A DNA stretch of 64,000 nt from Pseudomonas indica NBRC 103045 (GTDB lineage Bacteria; Pseudomonadota; Gammaproteobacteria; Pseudomonadales; Pseudomonadaceae). The translations under genes were made by a program, and so were the position numbers. The DNA lies in contig NZ_BDAC01000009.1 of assembly GCF_002091635.1 (NCBI RefSeq), positions 149,924-213,923 of the forward strand. The letters are read 5' to 3'. Below, one piece after another: positions 37,300-48,800 of the stretch; position 1 is the first letter of the stretch; every line of letters starts with the position of its first letter. The notes beneath the pieces are model-generated. The model saw nothing but the letters and a program-made list of their open reading frames with translations. It ran no database searches and was not told where the DNA came from.

Positions 37300-38982
37300 A
37301 TGCCTCAAGAATTCGATTACATCATCGTCGGCGCCGGCTCCGCCGGTAATGTACTGGCCACGCGGCTGACCGAAGACGCCGACGTCAGCGTCCTGCTGCT
37401 GGAAGCCGGCGGCCCGGACTATCGCCTGGACTTCCGCACCCAGATGCCCGCCGCCCTCGCCTATCCGTTGCAGGGCCGCCGCTACAACTGGGCCTACGAG
37501 ACCGACCCGGAACCGCACATGAACAACCGCCGCATGGAGTGCGGGCGCGGCAAGGGCCTCGGCGGCTCCTCGCTGATCAACGGCATGTGCTATATCCGCG
37601 GCAATGCCTTGGACTACGACAACTGGGCGAAGAACAAGGGCCTGGAAGACTGGACCTACCTCGACTGCCTGCCCTACTTCCGCAAGGCCGAGACCCGCGA
37701 CATCGGCCCCAACGACTACCACGGCGGCGACGGCCCGGTCTGCGTGACCACGCCGAAGCCGGGCAACAACCCGCTGTTCCACGCCATGGTGGAAGCCGGG
37801 GTGCAGGCCGGTTTCCCGCGTACCGACGACCTCAACGGCTACCAGCAGGAAGGCTTCGGCCCGATGGACCGCACGGTAACGCCCCAAGGCCGTCGCTCCA
37901 GCACCGCGCGCGGCTACCTGGATCAGGCGCGCAACCGGCCGAACCTGACCATCGTCACCCACGCCCTCACCGACCGCATCCTGTTCAGCGGCAAGCGCGC
38001 CATCGGTGTCGCCTACCTGCACGGCAACGGCAGCGAGCCGGTCACCGCGCACGCCCGCCGCGAAGTGCTGATCTGCTCCGGCGCCATCGCCTCGCCGCAG
38101 CTCCTGCAACGCTCCGGGGTCGGCCCCGGCGCCCTGCTGCGCGACCTGGACATCCCGCTGGTGCTCGACCTGCCGGGCGTCGGCGCCAACCTGCAGGACC
38201 ACCTGGAAATGTACGTGCAGTACGCCTGCAAGGAACCGGTGTCGCTCTACCCCGCGCTGCAATGGTGGAACCAGCCACCGATCGGCGCCCAGTGGCTGTT
38301 CCTCGGCAAGGGCGTCGGCGCCAGCAACCAGTTCGAAGCCGGCGGTTTCATCCGCACCCGCGACGAATTCGAGTGGCCGAACATCCAGTTCCACTTCCTG
38401 CCGGTGGCGATCAACTACAACGGCAGCAACGCGGTGAAGGAACACGGCTTCCAGGCCCACGTCGGCTCCATGCGTTCGCCCAGCCGCGGGCGTATCCAGC
38501 TCCGCTCGAAGGACCCGCGCAAGCACCCGAGCATCCTGTTCAACTACATGAGCACCGAGCAGGACTGGCAGGAATTCCGCGATGGCATCCGCATCACCCG
38601 CGAAATCATGAACCAGCCGGCACTGGACCCGTTCCGCGGCCGCGAAATCAGCCCCGGCGTCGACTACCAATCCGACGCCGACCTCGATCGTTTCGTCCGC
38701 GAGCACGCCGAAACCGCTTTCCACCCGTCCTGCTCGTGCAAGATGGGCGAGGACGACATGGCGGTGGTCGATGGCCAGGGCCGGGTGCACGGTCTGGAAG
38801 GGCTGCGGGTTATCGACGCCTCGATCATGCCGCTGATCACCACCGGCAACCTCAACGCCCCGACCATCATGATGGCCGAGAAGCTCGCCGACAAAATCCG
38901 TGGGCGGACGCCGCTGCCCCGCAGCAACGCGCCCTACTACGTCGCCAACGGCGCACCGGTACGCGGCAAGCCGCTGCGCTGA
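37300..38982 (+). CDS. betA: Choline dehydrogenase
   Basis: A 560-aa GMC-family FAD oxidoreductase, membrane-associated, oxidising choline to betaine aldehyde (and further). The N-terminal FAD motif is [16 protein letters not shown] at about residues 7-22. GMC signature segments are [20 protein letters not shown] and the C-terminal [12 protein letters not shown] with [14 protein letters not shown]. Length as usual. It is last of betIBA. A GC hairpin at 39013-39033 may end the transcript. Confidence 0.96.
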   Translation: MPQEFDYIIVGAGSAGNVLATRLTEDADVSVLLLEAGGPDYRLDFRTQMPAALAYPLQGRRYNWAYETDPEPHMNNRRMECGRGKGLGGSSLINGMCYIRGNALDYDNWAKNKGLEDWTYLDCLPYFRKAETRDIGPNDYHGGDGPVCVTTPKPGNNPLFHAMVEAGVQAGFPRTDDLNGYQQEGFGPMDRTVTPQGRRSSTARGYLDQARNRPNLTIVTHALTDRILFSGKRAIGVAYLHGNGSEPVTAHARREVLICSGAIASPQLLQRSGVGPGALLRDLDIPLVLDLPGVGANLQDHLEMYVQYACKEPVSLYPALQWWNQPPIGAQWLFLGKGVGASNQFEAGGFIRTRDEFEWPNIQFHFLPVAINYNGSNAVKEHGFQAHVGSMRSPSRGRIQLRSKDPRKHPSILFNYMSTEQDWQEFRDGIRITREIMNQPALDPFRGREISPGVDYQSDADLDRFVREHAETAFHPSCSCKMGEDDMAVVDGQGRVHGLEGLRVIDASIMPLITTGNLNAPTIMMAEKLADKIRGRTPLPRSNAPYYVANGAPVRGKPLR

Positions 38983-39012
38983 GCCACCCGCGGCGGCCTC
39001 CCGGTCGCCGCG

Positions 39013-39033
39013 CCCCGGCATCCGGCGCCGGGG
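39013..39033 (+). terminator. GC hairpin after betA
   Basis: CCCCGGC pairs with GCCGGGG over a 7-base loop, 30 bp after betA and 40 bp before dbpA. There is no T-run. Confidence 0.4.
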
Positions 39034-39073
39034 CTGTTACACTGCGCGCCCATCCCCCTGCCGGACCCTCGCC

Positions 39074-40450
<1,377 letters not shown>

Positions 40451-40550
40451 AGGCCGCCTGCGGTTTGTCTTTCCCGGATTGCGCTTCGCTTATCCGGGTT
40501 ACGTTCATGTCAAGCCCCAGGGAGCGCTCTCGGTTTCCGCTCCGTCCGAC

Positions 40551-40958
40551 TCAGTCGGCGAGTGCCTGTTTCCTCTCTGATGCCCCCCTCCCAGCGTAAG
40601 ACCTGCGAGCTTCGCAAATGGCCCTGTGGTGGGCGTCCGCCCAGGCAACCAGCCCTTTCATGGGCACGAGGAACGAGCAGCCCAGATCGGTCAGGTCATA
40701 TTCCACCCGTGGTGGCACCTCCGGGTACAGCGTGCGCCGGACAAAGCCATCCTGCTCCAAGTGTTTCAGTGTCCTGGACAGCATCTGCTTCGATATATCG
40801 CCGATGGCTCGCATCAATTCGTTGAAGCGCATCGTCCCGCCCTCCAGCGTCTCCAGGACGAGCAAGCTCCATTGATCGCCGATCCGGTCGAGTACGTCCC
40901 GGATCGGACAGGGCTGATCGAATTCATTGGCTTCGCTTTTGGTTTCGTTCTTGAGCAC
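40551..40958 (-). CDS. HxlR-family transcriptional regulator
   Basis: A 135-aa winged-helix protein. The core motif is CPIRDVLDRIGDQWSLLVL, followed by RFNELMRAIGDISKQMLSRT and a winged strand (GFVRRTLYPEVPPRVEYDLT). The N-terminal cysteine in the CPI segment is the usual sensor position. I chose GTG 40958, since the only longer start (GTG 41054) lies next to the palindromic operator and has no ribosome site. It is divergent from the MoaF-like gene, which it probably controls through the 41058-41074 palindrome. Confidence 0.8.
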   Translation of the reverse strand: MLKNETKSEANEFDQPCPIRDVLDRIGDQWSLLVLETLEGGTMRFNELMRAIGDISKQMLSRTLKHLEQDGFVRRTLYPEVPPRVEYDLTDLGCSFLVPMKGLVAWADAHHRAICEARRSYAGRGASERKQALAD

Positions 40959-41057
40959 GACGATTTCTCGTTCATTTCCAAAGGTCAGACCGGGCTGACC
41001 TGATGACGCAGCGATGACTTCTTGTGGAACCGAACCGGATTCCCGAGAATCCACGAA

Positions 41058-41074
41058 GGTCTACATAGTAGACC
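41058..41074. promoter_or_regulatory. Perfect palindromic operator between hxlR-type and moaF-like genes
   Basis: GGTCTAC-ATA-GTAGACC is a perfect 7-bp inverted repeat with a 3-bp spacer. It lies in the divergent region, close to the start of the regulator's transcript. This size and position is typical for HxlR-type operators. Confidence 0.65.
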
Positions 41075-41208
41075 TGATATGAATTTCAAACCAATGCCGG
41101 TATGGCAGCGCAGCCATCGGAGCCCAAACACTGCGTGCCGCGCGCCCTCTCACAGCCGCCATGGCTCGCGTCCGGCGCTCCCGGCCGGTAAATGAATCGG
41201 TTAACCCA

Positions 41209-41640
41209 ATGTTCGCAACCAGCCCATCCACCCTTATTGCCACTGTTCTAATGGCACTCGCCATCCCTTCGCTGTCGCAGGCCGGCAATGACTCTTTCGA
41301 AAAGGAAACAACCTCTATGACCGCCATCGCCTTTCCCGCCATTGGCCACGTTTTCCGCGCCGACTATGGTGAGCGGGTCTACCGCGTCGCCTTCGATGCG
41401 GACGGCAAGACACTGCGCTGGGCTCCGTTCCCCGCCGAAGATTTCGACGCCGCCGCGACAACGGAAACCTACCGATCCCTTCCAATCCGCCCGGGCGTGT
41501 TCATGGTGACCTGGAAGGAAGCCGACGGTACGACGGTCACGCATGTGGAGGACTTCGAACATGACACCGTCCACGCCTCCATCACGCTTCCCGACCACAC
41601 CTTCCTGAACCTGACGGGTTCCTGGACACGAGTCGATTGA
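41209..41640 (+). CDS. Exported MoaF-like protein
   Basis: A 143-aa protein. A signal peptide (MFATSPSTLIATVLMALAIPSLSQA) precedes a lipocalin-like MoaF-type domain. Its signature is YRVAFDADGKTLRWAPFP and then RPGVFMVTWKEADGTTVTHV. MoaF-like proteins are of unclear function, often induced by aldehydes or amines. ATG 41209 is chosen at the signal peptide; an upstream in-frame ATG adds an Arg-rich leader. Its likely regulator is the divergent HxlR gene. Confidence 0.75.
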   Translation: MFATSPSTLIATVLMALAIPSLSQAGNDSFEKETTSMTAIAFPAIGHVFRADYGERVYRVAFDADGKTLRWAPFPAEDFDAAATTETYRSLPIRPGVFMVTWKEADGTTVTHVEDFEHDTVHASITLPDHTFLNLTGSWTRVD

Positions 41641-41927
41641 GCAAGGAAAACGTCCTTGCCAAGGATCCAGTTCCGCTCCGCAGAGGCGAAGCAATAGCTC
41701 AACCCTGACACCACGGGGCGGATAAATCCGCCCCTGCAAGTCATCCCCTAAAGGATGGCGAAGCGTGAGCTGCCCCATCCCCCCTCACAGACCTGCCGCA
41801 CACCGGCCGGCAATGCCCATCGCGGAATGTTCCTTGCTTGCTCGAGAGCGGCTACGCTGGCGGCGTGACGGTCGTCGCGCCGCGGCGTCCAACACTCCCA
41901 ACGCAGTCACAAGGCCCCGCGCATTCC

Positions 41928-44111
41928 ATGCTTTCACCTTCGTTCCGGCAATCCCTGCGCCGTCTCTGGGCACTGGACAAGTTCGGCTACAGCCTGCGGG
42001 TCTTCGTCGCCCTGGCCGGAGCCATGGCGCTCGGCTGGTGGCAGGACCAGATGGGCATGGTCATCCCGCTGTTCCTCGGCATCATCGCCAGCGCCCTGGC
42101 GGAAACCGACGACAGTTGGCTCGGCCGCCTCAGCGCATTGCTGGTCACCCTGTTCTGCTTCAGCGTGGCGGCGCTAGCGGTGGAGCTGCTGTTCCCCTAT
42201 CCCTGGCTGTTCGTCGCCGGCCTGGCCCTGGCCACCTTCGGCCTGGTGATGCTCGGCGCCCTCGGCGAGCGCTACGCGGCCATCGCCTCGGCCACCCTTA
42301 TTCTCTCCATTTACAGCATGATCGGCGTCGACCAGCGCGGCGGCGTGACCGGCGACCTGTGGCGCGAGCCTCTGCTGTTGGTGGGCGGTGCCGCCTGGTA
42401 CGGCGCACTCTCGGTGTTATGGAACGCGCTGTTCGCGCACCAGCCGGTGCAGCAGAGTTTGGCCCGCCTGTACCGCGAGCTGGGCCTGTACCTGAAGCTC
42501 AAGGCCGCGCTGCTCGAACCGCTGCGCCAGCTCGACCTGGAAGCCCGCCGCCTGGAACTGGCACGGCAGAACGGCAAGGTGGTCTCGGCGCTGAACGCCG
42601 CCAAGGAGACCATCCTCAACCGCATCGGCAGCAGCCGCCCGGGACCGAAGGTGAACCGCTACCTGAAGCTGTATTTCATGGCCCAGGACATCCACGAGCG
42701 CGCCAGCTCCTCGCACTACCCGTACAACGCCCTGGCCGAGGCCTTTTTCCACAGCGACGTGCTGTTCCGCTGCCAACGCCTGCTCAAGCTGCAAGCCCGC
42801 GCCTGCCGTGAGCTGGGCGAAGCCATCCAGCTGCGCCAACCGTTCGACTACGGCGAGGCCAGCGCCCAGGCGATGGAGGATCTGCACGCCTCGATCGACT
42901 ACCTGCGCCAGCAGAACAACCCGGCCTGGCGCGGCCTGCTGCGCTCGCTGAACGCGCTGTCGGGCAACCTCGCCACCCTGGAGCGGCAACTGGCCGGGGC
43001 GAGCAACCCCGACGCCCTCGCCGAGGAGCAGGACAGCAGCCTGCTCGACCGCTACCCGCGCTCGCTGCGCGAAGCCATCGAGCGCATCCGCCTGCAACTG
43101 ACGCCCACCTCGCTGCTGTTCCGCCACGCCCTGCGCATGGCCGTGGCGCTGGCCACCGGCTACGGCGTGCTGCACCTGATCCACCCGACCCAGGGCTACT
43201 GGATCCTGCTGACCACGGTGTTCGTCTGCCAGCCCAACTATGGCGCCACGCGGATCAAGCTGGTGCAGCGGATCAGCGGCACCATGCTCGGCCTGGTCGC
43301 CGGCTGGGCGCTGTTCGAGCTGTTCCCCAGCCCGCTGGTGCAATCCCTCATCGCGGTGGTCGCCGGGGTGGTCTTCTTCGCCACCCGCACCACCGGCTAC
43401 ACCCTGGCCACGGCGGCGATCACCCTGCTGGTGCTGTTCTGTTTCAACCAGGTGGGCGACGGCTACGGGCTGATCTGGCCGCGTCTGGTCGATACCCTGC
43501 TCGGCAGCCTGATCGCCGGTGCCGCGGTATTCCTCATCCTGCCGGACTGGCAGGGTCGCCGGCTCAACCAGGTGGTGGCCAACACCCTCAGTTGCAGCAG
43601 CCTTTACCTGCGGCAGATCATCCAGCAGTACCACAGCGGCAAGCGCGACGACCTGGCCTACCGCCTGGCCCGGCGCAACGCCCACAACGCCGACGCGGCG
43701 CTCTCCACCACGCTGTCCAACATGCTGCTGGAGCCCGGCCACTTCCGGAAGGAGGCGGAGACCGGCTTCCGCTTCCTGGTGCTGTCGCACACCCTGCTGA
43801 GCTACCTCTCGGCCCTCGGCGCCCACCGCGAAAGCCTGCCCGCCGACACCAGCGACGCCCTCATCGACCGCGCCGCCGAGCACCTGACCCGGACCCTCGA
43901 CCAGTTGGCCCAGAGCCTGATCGACAAGCACCCGGTAGCCATCTACAGCGACGAGGAAGAGGCCCTGGCCAAGGAGCTGGAGCAGATGCCCGAGGAACTG
44001 GACGACGGCCACCGCCTGCTGCAAACCCAACTCGCCCTGATCTGCCGCCAGCTCGCGCCGCTGCGCAGCATGGCCAGCCACTTGCTCAAGCAGGAACAGG
44101 CGGCGGCCTGA
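41928..44111 (+). CDS. YccS-type FUSC integral membrane protein
   Basis: A 727-aa inner-membrane protein with two sets of about five transmembrane segments, each followed by a long cytoplasmic helical region. The first set starts in YSLRVFVALAGAMALGWW, the second in LRMAVALATGYGVLHLI. The second set contains the FUSC-like GYWILLTTVFVCQPNYGATR and RISGTMLGLVAGW motifs. This is the YccS/YhfK family, related to aromatic-acid efflux proteins; the physiological substrate is unknown. ATG 41928 (MLSPSFRQSLRRL) gives the normal family length. Confidence 0.88.
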   Translation: MLSPSFRQSLRRLWALDKFGYSLRVFVALAGAMALGWWQDQMGMVIPLFLGIIASALAETDDSWLGRLSALLVTLFCFSVAALAVELLFPYPWLFVAGLALATFGLVMLGALGERYAAIASATLILSIYSMIGVDQRGGVTGDLWREPLLLVGGAAWYGALSVLWNALFAHQPVQQSLARLYRELGLYLKLKAALLEPLRQLDLEARRLELARQNGKVVSALNAAKETILNRIGSSRPGPKVNRYLKLYFMAQDIHERASSSHYPYNALAEAFFHSDVLFRCQRLLKLQARACRELGEAIQLRQPFDYGEASAQAMEDLHASIDYLRQQNNPAWRGLLRSLNALSGNLATLERQLAGASNPDALAEEQDSSLLDRYPRSLREAIERIRLQLTPTSLLFRHALRMAVALATGYGVLHLIHPTQGYWILLTTVFVCQPNYGATRIKLVQRISGTMLGLVAGWALFELFPSPLVQSLIAVVAGVVFFATRTTGYTLATAAITLLVLFCFNQVGDGYGLIWPRLVDTLLGSLIAGAAVFLILPDWQGRRLNQVVANTLSCSSLYLRQIIQQYHSGKRDDLAYRLARRNAHNADAALSTTLSNMLLEPGHFRKEAETGFRFLVLSHTLLSYLSALGAHRESLPADTSDALIDRAAEHLTRTLDQLAQSLIDKHPVAIYSDEEEALAKELEQMPEELDDGHRLLQTQLALICRQLAPLRSMASHLLKQEQAAA

Positions 44112-44188
44112 CCGGCGTGCGGCTGCGCGCCGCTCCTTTCGGGTAAGATGCGCGCGCCCGACCGGGTCGCAGTTCGACGAGGTTTTCC

Positions 44189-45370
44189 GTGCTCCCTTCT
44201 TCCGATGTCGTCATTCTCGGCGCCGGCGCCGCCGGCCTGATGTGTGCCTTCACCGCCGCCCAGCGCGGCCGCCGGGTGCTGCTGCTCGATCACGCCAACA
44301 AGGCCGGCAAGAAAATCCTCATGTCCGGCGGCGGGCGTTGCAACTTCACCAACCTGTACACCGAACCGGCCAACTTCCTCTCGCGCAACCCGCACTTCTG
44401 CAAGTCGGCCCTGGCCCGCTTCACCCAGTGGGATTTCATCGGCCTGGTGGCCAAGCACGGCATCCCGTACCACGAGAAAAAGCTCGGCCAACTGTTCTGC
44501 GATCACAAATCCAGCGACATCCTCGAAATGCTGCTGAAGGAATGCGCCGAGGCCGGCGTCGACCTGCGCCTGAACACCTCCATCGAGCGGATCGAAAAGA
44601 CCGACGGCGGCTACCGCCTAGACACCAGCGCCGGTCCGGTGGACTGCCAGTCCCTGGTGATCGCCACCGGCGGCCTGTCGATCCCCACCCTTGGCGCCAC
44701 CGGCTTCGGCTACCAAGTCGCCCGCCAGTTCGGCCACGACGTGCTGCCAACCCGCGCCGGGCTGGTGCCCTTCACCATCACCGATCAGTTGAAGGCGATG
44801 TGCAGCGAACTGTCCGGCACCTCGGTGGATTGCCGGGTGAGCTGCAACGGCCAGAGCTTCCGCGAGAACATCCTGTTCACTCACCGTGGCCTCAGCGGCC
44901 CGGCGATCCTGCAGATTTCCTCCTACTGGCAGCCGGGCGACGAAGTGGAAATCGACCTGCTGCCGGACCGCGACGCCGCCGACTGGCTGGCCGAGCAACA
45001 GGCCGCGCGACCCAACACCGAACTGAAGACGCTGCTCGCCGAGTGCTTCACCAAGAAGCTGGCGAGCCTGCTGGCCGAGCACTGGTTCGTCTCGAAACCG
45101 CTGAAGCAGTACACCCCGGCCGAACTGAACGCCATTGCCCAACGCCTCTCCGCCTGGACCCTGGTACCCGCCGGCACCGAAGGCTACCGCACCGCCGAAG
45201 TCACCCTGGGTGGGGTGAGCACGGACGAGGTGTCGTCCAAGACCTTCGAATCCCAGCGCTCGCCGGGGCTGTACTTCATCGGCGAAGTGCTCGACGTCAC
45301 CGGCCACCTCGGCGGCTTCAACTTCCAATGGGCCTGGGCTTCGGGGCACGCGGCCGGAGAGTACGTCTGA
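44189..45370 (+). CDS. HI0933-family FAD-dependent oxidoreductase
   Basis: A 393-aa flavoprotein (YhiN/HI0933 family). The FAD motif is VVILGAGAAGLMCAFTA at residues 7-23. MSGGGRCNFTNLY and LFTHRGLSGPAILQISSYW are family signatures. The C-terminus has GLYFIGEVLDVTGHLGGFN then FQWAWASGHAAGEYV. GTG start with GACGAGG upstream. The function of this family is not known with certainty. It is likely monocistronic, and a REP cluster follows. Confidence 0.88.
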   Translation: MLPSSDVVILGAGAAGLMCAFTAAQRGRRVLLLDHANKAGKKILMSGGGRCNFTNLYTEPANFLSRNPHFCKSALARFTQWDFIGLVAKHGIPYHEKKLGQLFCDHKSSDILEMLLKECAEAGVDLRLNTSIERIEKTDGGYRLDTSAGPVDCQSLVIATGGLSIPTLGATGFGYQVARQFGHDVLPTRAGLVPFTITDQLKAMCSELSGTSVDCRVSCNGQSFRENILFTHRGLSGPAILQISSYWQPGDEVEIDLLPDRDAADWLAEQQAARPNTELKTLLAECFTKKLASLLAEHWFVSKPLKQYTPAELNAIAQRLSAWTLVPAGTEGYRTAEVTLGGVSTDEVSSKTFESQRSPGLYFIGEVLDVTGHLGGFNFQWAWASGHAAGEYV

Positions 45371-45376
45371 GCCCCA

Positions 45377-45770
45377 CGGGCGAATGAATTCGCCCCTACA
45401 GGGGAACGGTGCACACCCGTAGGAGCGAGCTCTGCTGGCGATCCGTGCTTCCGGCGAACCTCCGTTTCGCGAGCAGAGCTCGCTCCTACAAAACCGCGCT
45501 GCAACTGTCCCTCGGGTGAATAAATTTGCCCCTACGCTGGAACGGCGCCCACCCGTAGGAGCCAGCTCTGCTGGCGATCCGTGCTTCCGGCGAATCTCCG
45601 CTTCGCGAGCTGAGCTCGCTCCTACAAAACCGCGCTGCAACTGTCCCTCGGGTGAATAAATTTGCCCCTACGCTGGAACGGCCCCCACCCGTAGGAGCCA
45701 GCTCTGCTGGCGATCCGTGCGCTTTCGGCGAATCTCCGCTTCGCGAGCAGAACTCGCTCCTACAGGGCCG
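45377..45770. repeat. REP cluster, three units with 136-bp period
   Basis: GTAGGAGCxAGCTCTGCTGG starts at 45419, 45555 and 45691, exactly 136 bp apart. Each copy is followed about 45 bp later by an inverted partner (CGCGAGCAGAGCTCGCTCCT) and by a GGTGAATAAATTTGCCCCTA segment. This is the same REP family as the cluster at 19107-19370. It fills the 427-bp gap between convergent genes; no coding frame is present. Confidence 0.85.
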
Positions 45771-45797
45771 CGCGGTGGCTGAACCACCTACACGAAC

Positions 45798-45986
45798 CTA
45801 TTCCCGCTCACCCGTCCCACTCCCCGGGCGTTCTTCCAACGGCGGTTCGGCCACGGTGTCCTGGTATTGCTGCGGGCTTTCCTGTGGGCCGCTCATGCTG
45901 TCGCGCTGCTGCTCTTCCGGCGGTTTGTCGCACCCCGTCAGCAGCAGGCCGAGCAAGGTGGCGAGGAGGATCGGTGTGCTGCGCAT
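45798..45986 (-). CDS. Small lipoprotein
   Basis: A 62-aa protein with signal and lipobox MRSTPILLATLLGLLLTGCD (cysteine at 19), followed by a charged Gln/Pro-rich tail (KPPEEQQRDSMSGPQESPQQ). It resembles another tiny lipoprotein at 53692-53898. There is no folded domain after the cysteine. The start is chosen at the signal peptide. Role unknown. Confidence 0.75.
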   Translation of the reverse strand: MRSTPILLATLLGLLLTGCDKPPEEQQRDSMSGPQESPQQYQDTVAEPPLEERPGSGTGERE

Positions 45987-46069
45987 CGTCGGGCTCCGTT
46001 TCCAAGGTCGTGATGCCGGCGTGAACCGGCCCTTGTTCGGTTGACCGCTTCCCGCGCTGGGAGTGCGGC

Positions 46070-46723
46070 TCACTGGGCGGCGGTGAGTCCGAGGACGATG
46101 TCGAAGCGCGCGCTCAACTCACCGCTGGGCGAATCCGGCAGCGGTGCGAAGTCGACGATCAGGCTGTCCCGTGCGTGGGGATCGCGGATGGCGTTGAGGA
46201 TGCCGTCGCGCGCGTTCAGCGGTTCGCCACGGACGTAGCACTGGGTGGTGAAGCGCGGCTGGCCGGGTGGGGTGACGGCCACGTGGATGTGCGGCGTGCG
46301 CCCCGGATAGGGCACCGGGCGAATGGTGCGGAAGCGGTAGGCCCCGTCGAGGCTGGTTTCGAACCGGCCGTAGCCCTGGAAGTTGCCGTCGCGCCGTGCC
46401 GGATCGCCGCCCCGGCTGTGCAGGTACTGGCCGTTGCGGTCCACCTGCCAGATTTCGATCAGCGTCCGGTTGAGCGGCGCGCCGCGGGCATCGAGCAGAC
46501 GGCCATGGAGATGGACGACTTGGCCGATGGCCGGGGTGAGCCGGTCATCGACGAGGAGCAGGTCGTTGTCGCGGTCCAGCGGCAGCACGTCCGGGTAGAA
46601 CGGGCCCTGAGTCTGCCGGGGTGTCAGCAGCAGCTCGGCGAAGACACCGGGCGCCGCCAACGCGAGGCCGGCGCAGCCGAGGCCCTGCAGCAGCCTGCGG
46701 CGAAGTGCATCCGGCCCCGGCAT
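46070..46723 (-). CDS. Exported intradiol ring-cleavage dioxygenase
   Basis: A 217-aa protocatechuate-3,4-dioxygenase-like protein. The QTQGPFYPD segment and IEIWQVDRNGQYLHSRGGDP are family signatures. The iron ligands include Tyr in GQYLH and GYGRFET and His in GRTPHIHVAVTPP. The N-terminus MPGPDALRRRLLQGLG followed by a hydrophobic stretch and AxA looks like a Tat-type or Sec signal, so it probably acts outside the cytoplasm. It starts 7 bp downstream of ald on the same strand and may share its transcript. Confidence 0.82.
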   Translation of the reverse strand: MPGPDALRRRLLQGLGCAGLALAAPGVFAELLLTPRQTQGPFYPDVLPLDRDNDLLLVDDRLTPAIGQVVHLHGRLLDARGAPLNRTLIEIWQVDRNGQYLHSRGGDPARRDGNFQGYGRFETSLDGAYRFRTIRPVPYPGRTPHIHVAVTPPGQPRFTTQCYVRGEPLNARDGILNAIRDPHARDSLIVDFAPLPDSPSGELSARFDIVLGLTAAQ

Positions 46724-46730
46724 CGGTGCC

Positions 46731-47852
46731 TCACAGCTCGGCGAGCACCGCGCCCGGCGGCTGGTGCGGCAGGCCGTGGGCGTCCGCCACGCTGGCGCAG
46801 GTGATCAGCCCGCGCGCGACGTTAAGGCCGTTGAGCAAATGCGGGTCGCCCTCCAGGGCGCGGCGGGTGCCTTTCTCGGCCAAGGCCACGACGAATGGCA
46901 GGGTCGCGTTGTTCAGCGCCAGGGTGGAGGTGCGCGCCACGCCGCCAGGCATGTTGGCGACGCAGTAGTGCACCACTTCGTCGACCAGGTAGGTGGGCTT
47001 GTCGTGGGTGGTGGGCTTGGACGTCTCGGAGCAACCGCCCTGGTCGATGGCCACGTCCACCAGCACCGCGCCGGGCTTCATCAGGCTGACCATCTCGGCG
47101 CTGATCAGCTTGGGCGCCGAGGCACCGGGGATCAGCACCGCGCCGATCACCAGGTCCGCCGCCAGCACCTGCTCGCGCACCGCGCTGCGGGTCGAGTAGA
47201 GCGTGGCGATGCGGTTGCCGTACTGCGCATCCAGCCGACGCAAGGCATCGACGCTCTTGTCCAACACGGTGACGTCGGCGCCCAGCCCCACGGCCATGGC
47301 CAAGGCATGGCTGCCGACCACGCCGCCACCGAGGATCACCACCTTGCCCGCTGGCACGCCGGGCACTCCGCCCAACAGCACGCCGCGCCCACCGCGGGCC
47401 TTTTCCAAGCAAGTGGCGCCGGCCTGGATCGACATGCGCCCGGCCACTTCGGACATCGGTGCCAGCAACGGCAGGCGGCCCTGGGCATCGGTGACGGTCT
47501 CGTAGGCGATGCAGACGGCGCCCGAAGCGATCAGCTCGTCGGTCTGGGCGCGGTCCGGGGCCAGGTGCAGGTAGGTGAACAGGGTATGTTCCGGGCGCAG
47601 ACGGGCGCGTTCTTCGGCCAATGGCTCCTTGACCTTGACGATCAGCTCGGCGACGTCGAACACCTCGTCGGCGTCGCGGGCGATCCGCGCGCCAGCGGCC
47701 TGGTAATCCTCGTCGAAGAAGCCGATAGCCGCGCCGGCCTGGGTCTGCACCGAGACTTCATGACCGAGCCCGGTCAGTTCGGCCACGGATTGCGGGGTCA
47801 GGCCGACGCGGTATTCATGGTTCTTGATTTCCTTGGGAACGCCGATACGCAT
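46731..47852 (-). CDS. ald: Alanine dehydrogenase
   Basis: A 373-aa NAD-dependent enzyme interconverting L-alanine and pyruvate plus ammonia. The N-terminal [20 protein letters not shown] signature is complete. The pyruvate-binding/catalytic part contains YLHLAPD and the NAD-binding domain [20 protein letters not shown]. The C-terminus has [20 protein letters not shown] then PGGVART. ATG is preceded by CGGAGAA. The upstream 183 bp up to the slipin gene show no gene. Confidence 0.95.
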   Translation of the reverse strand: MRIGVPKEIKNHEYRVGLTPQSVAELTGLGHEVSVQTQAGAAIGFFDEDYQAAGARIARDADEVFDVAELIVKVKEPLAEERARLRPEHTLFTYLHLAPDRAQTDELIASGAVCIAYETVTDAQGRLPLLAPMSEVAGRMSIQAGATCLEKARGGRGVLLGGVPGVPAGKVVILGGGVVGSHALAMAVGLGADVTVLDKSVDALRRLDAQYGNRIATLYSTRSAVREQVLAADLVIGAVLIPGASAPKLISAEMVSLMKPGAVLVDVAIDQGGCSETSKPTTHDKPTYLVDEVVHYCVANMPGGVARTSTLALNNATLPFVVALAEKGTRRALEGDPHLLNGLNVARGLITCASVADAHGLPHQPPGAVLAEL

Positions 47853-48035
47853 GGGATTCTCCGGACAATGGCGGCAATGCAGCCGATAGGAGAAAGTCTA
47901 GGAAAGCCTCGCCCATCCGCAGGCCTGAATACGCACAGGCTTTCAGGAGATTTCGCTGAAAACCCGCCTCTTTTTGGACAGCCGACACGACCGAAGGCAC
48001 TGGCAAGCGGGTTTCTTCCTTCGCGCTCGCTCGGA

Positions 48036-48800
48036 TCATTTCGGCCCCTCGGGTGCGGTGGTCATGCCCTTCAGCAACTCGATAGGCAGCGGGAAGACGA
48101 TGGTCGAGCTTTTGTCGCCGGCGATCGATCCCAGGGTCTGCATGTAGCGCAGCTGCATGGCGCCGGGCTGGCGACCGAGCATCTCGGCGGCCTGCATCAA
48201 TTTCTCGGAGGCTTGCAGCTCGCCCTCGGCGTGGATCACTTTGGCCCGCCGTTCGCGCTCGGCTTCGGCCTGGCGGGCGATGGCGCGAATCATGGACTCG
48301 TCCAGGTCGACATGCTTGATCTCCACGTTGGAGACCTTGATGCCCCAGGCGTCGGTCTGCGCATCCAGTACCTGCTGGATGTCGCTGTTGAGCTGCTCGC
48401 GCTCGGCCAGCATGTCGTCGAGGTCATGCTTGCCCAGCACCGCGCGCAGGGTGGTCTGCGCCAACTGGCTGGTGGCCGAGTGGTAATCCTCGACCTGGAT
48501 GATCGCCCGCTGAGGGTCGAGCACCCGGTAGTAGACCACCGCGTTGACCTTCACCGAGACGTTGTCGCGGGAGATCACGTCCTGGGTCGGTACGTCCAGC
48601 ACCAGGGTGCGCAGGTCGACCCGTACCATCTGCTGGATGCCCGGGATGATGATGACCAGCCCAGGCCCCTTGACCCGCCAGAAGCGGCCGAGCTGGAACA
48701 CCACGCCCCGTTCGTATTCGCGCAGGATACGGAACGCCGAAACCAGCAGGGCGAGTACCAGCGCCGCGAGGAATCCGAAACTCAATTGGAAACCGATCAT
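48036..48800 (-). CDS. Slipin (stomatin-like SPFH membrane protein)
   Basis: A 254-aa protein. An N-terminal membrane segment ([17 protein letters not shown]) is followed by the SPFH core, [20 protein letters not shown], typical of bacterial slipins. The coiled-coil C-terminus has [20 protein letters not shown]. Slipins form membrane oligomers and are paired with NfeD-type proteases. Its ATGA overlaps the stop codon of the upstream nfeD gene, so expression is coupled. Confidence 0.92.
   Translation of the reverse strand: MIGFQLSFGFLAALVLALLVSAFRILREYERGVVFQLGRFWRVKGPGLVIIIPGIQQMVRVDLRTLVLDVPTQDVISRDNVSVKVNAVVYYRVLDPQRAIIQVEDYHSATSQLAQTTLRAVLGKHDLDDMLAEREQLNSDIQQVLDAQTDAWGIKVSNVEIKHVDLDESMIRAIARQAEAERERRAKVIHAEGELQASEKLMQAAEMLGRQPGAMQLRYMQTLGSIAGDKSSTIVFPLPIELLKGMTTAPEGPK

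Noticed and set aside
45377..45770. Second spaced-repeat block resembling a CRISPR array
   Set aside because: The 136-bp period includes conserved 'spacers', so the whole unit is repeated; a CRISPR would have unique spacers.
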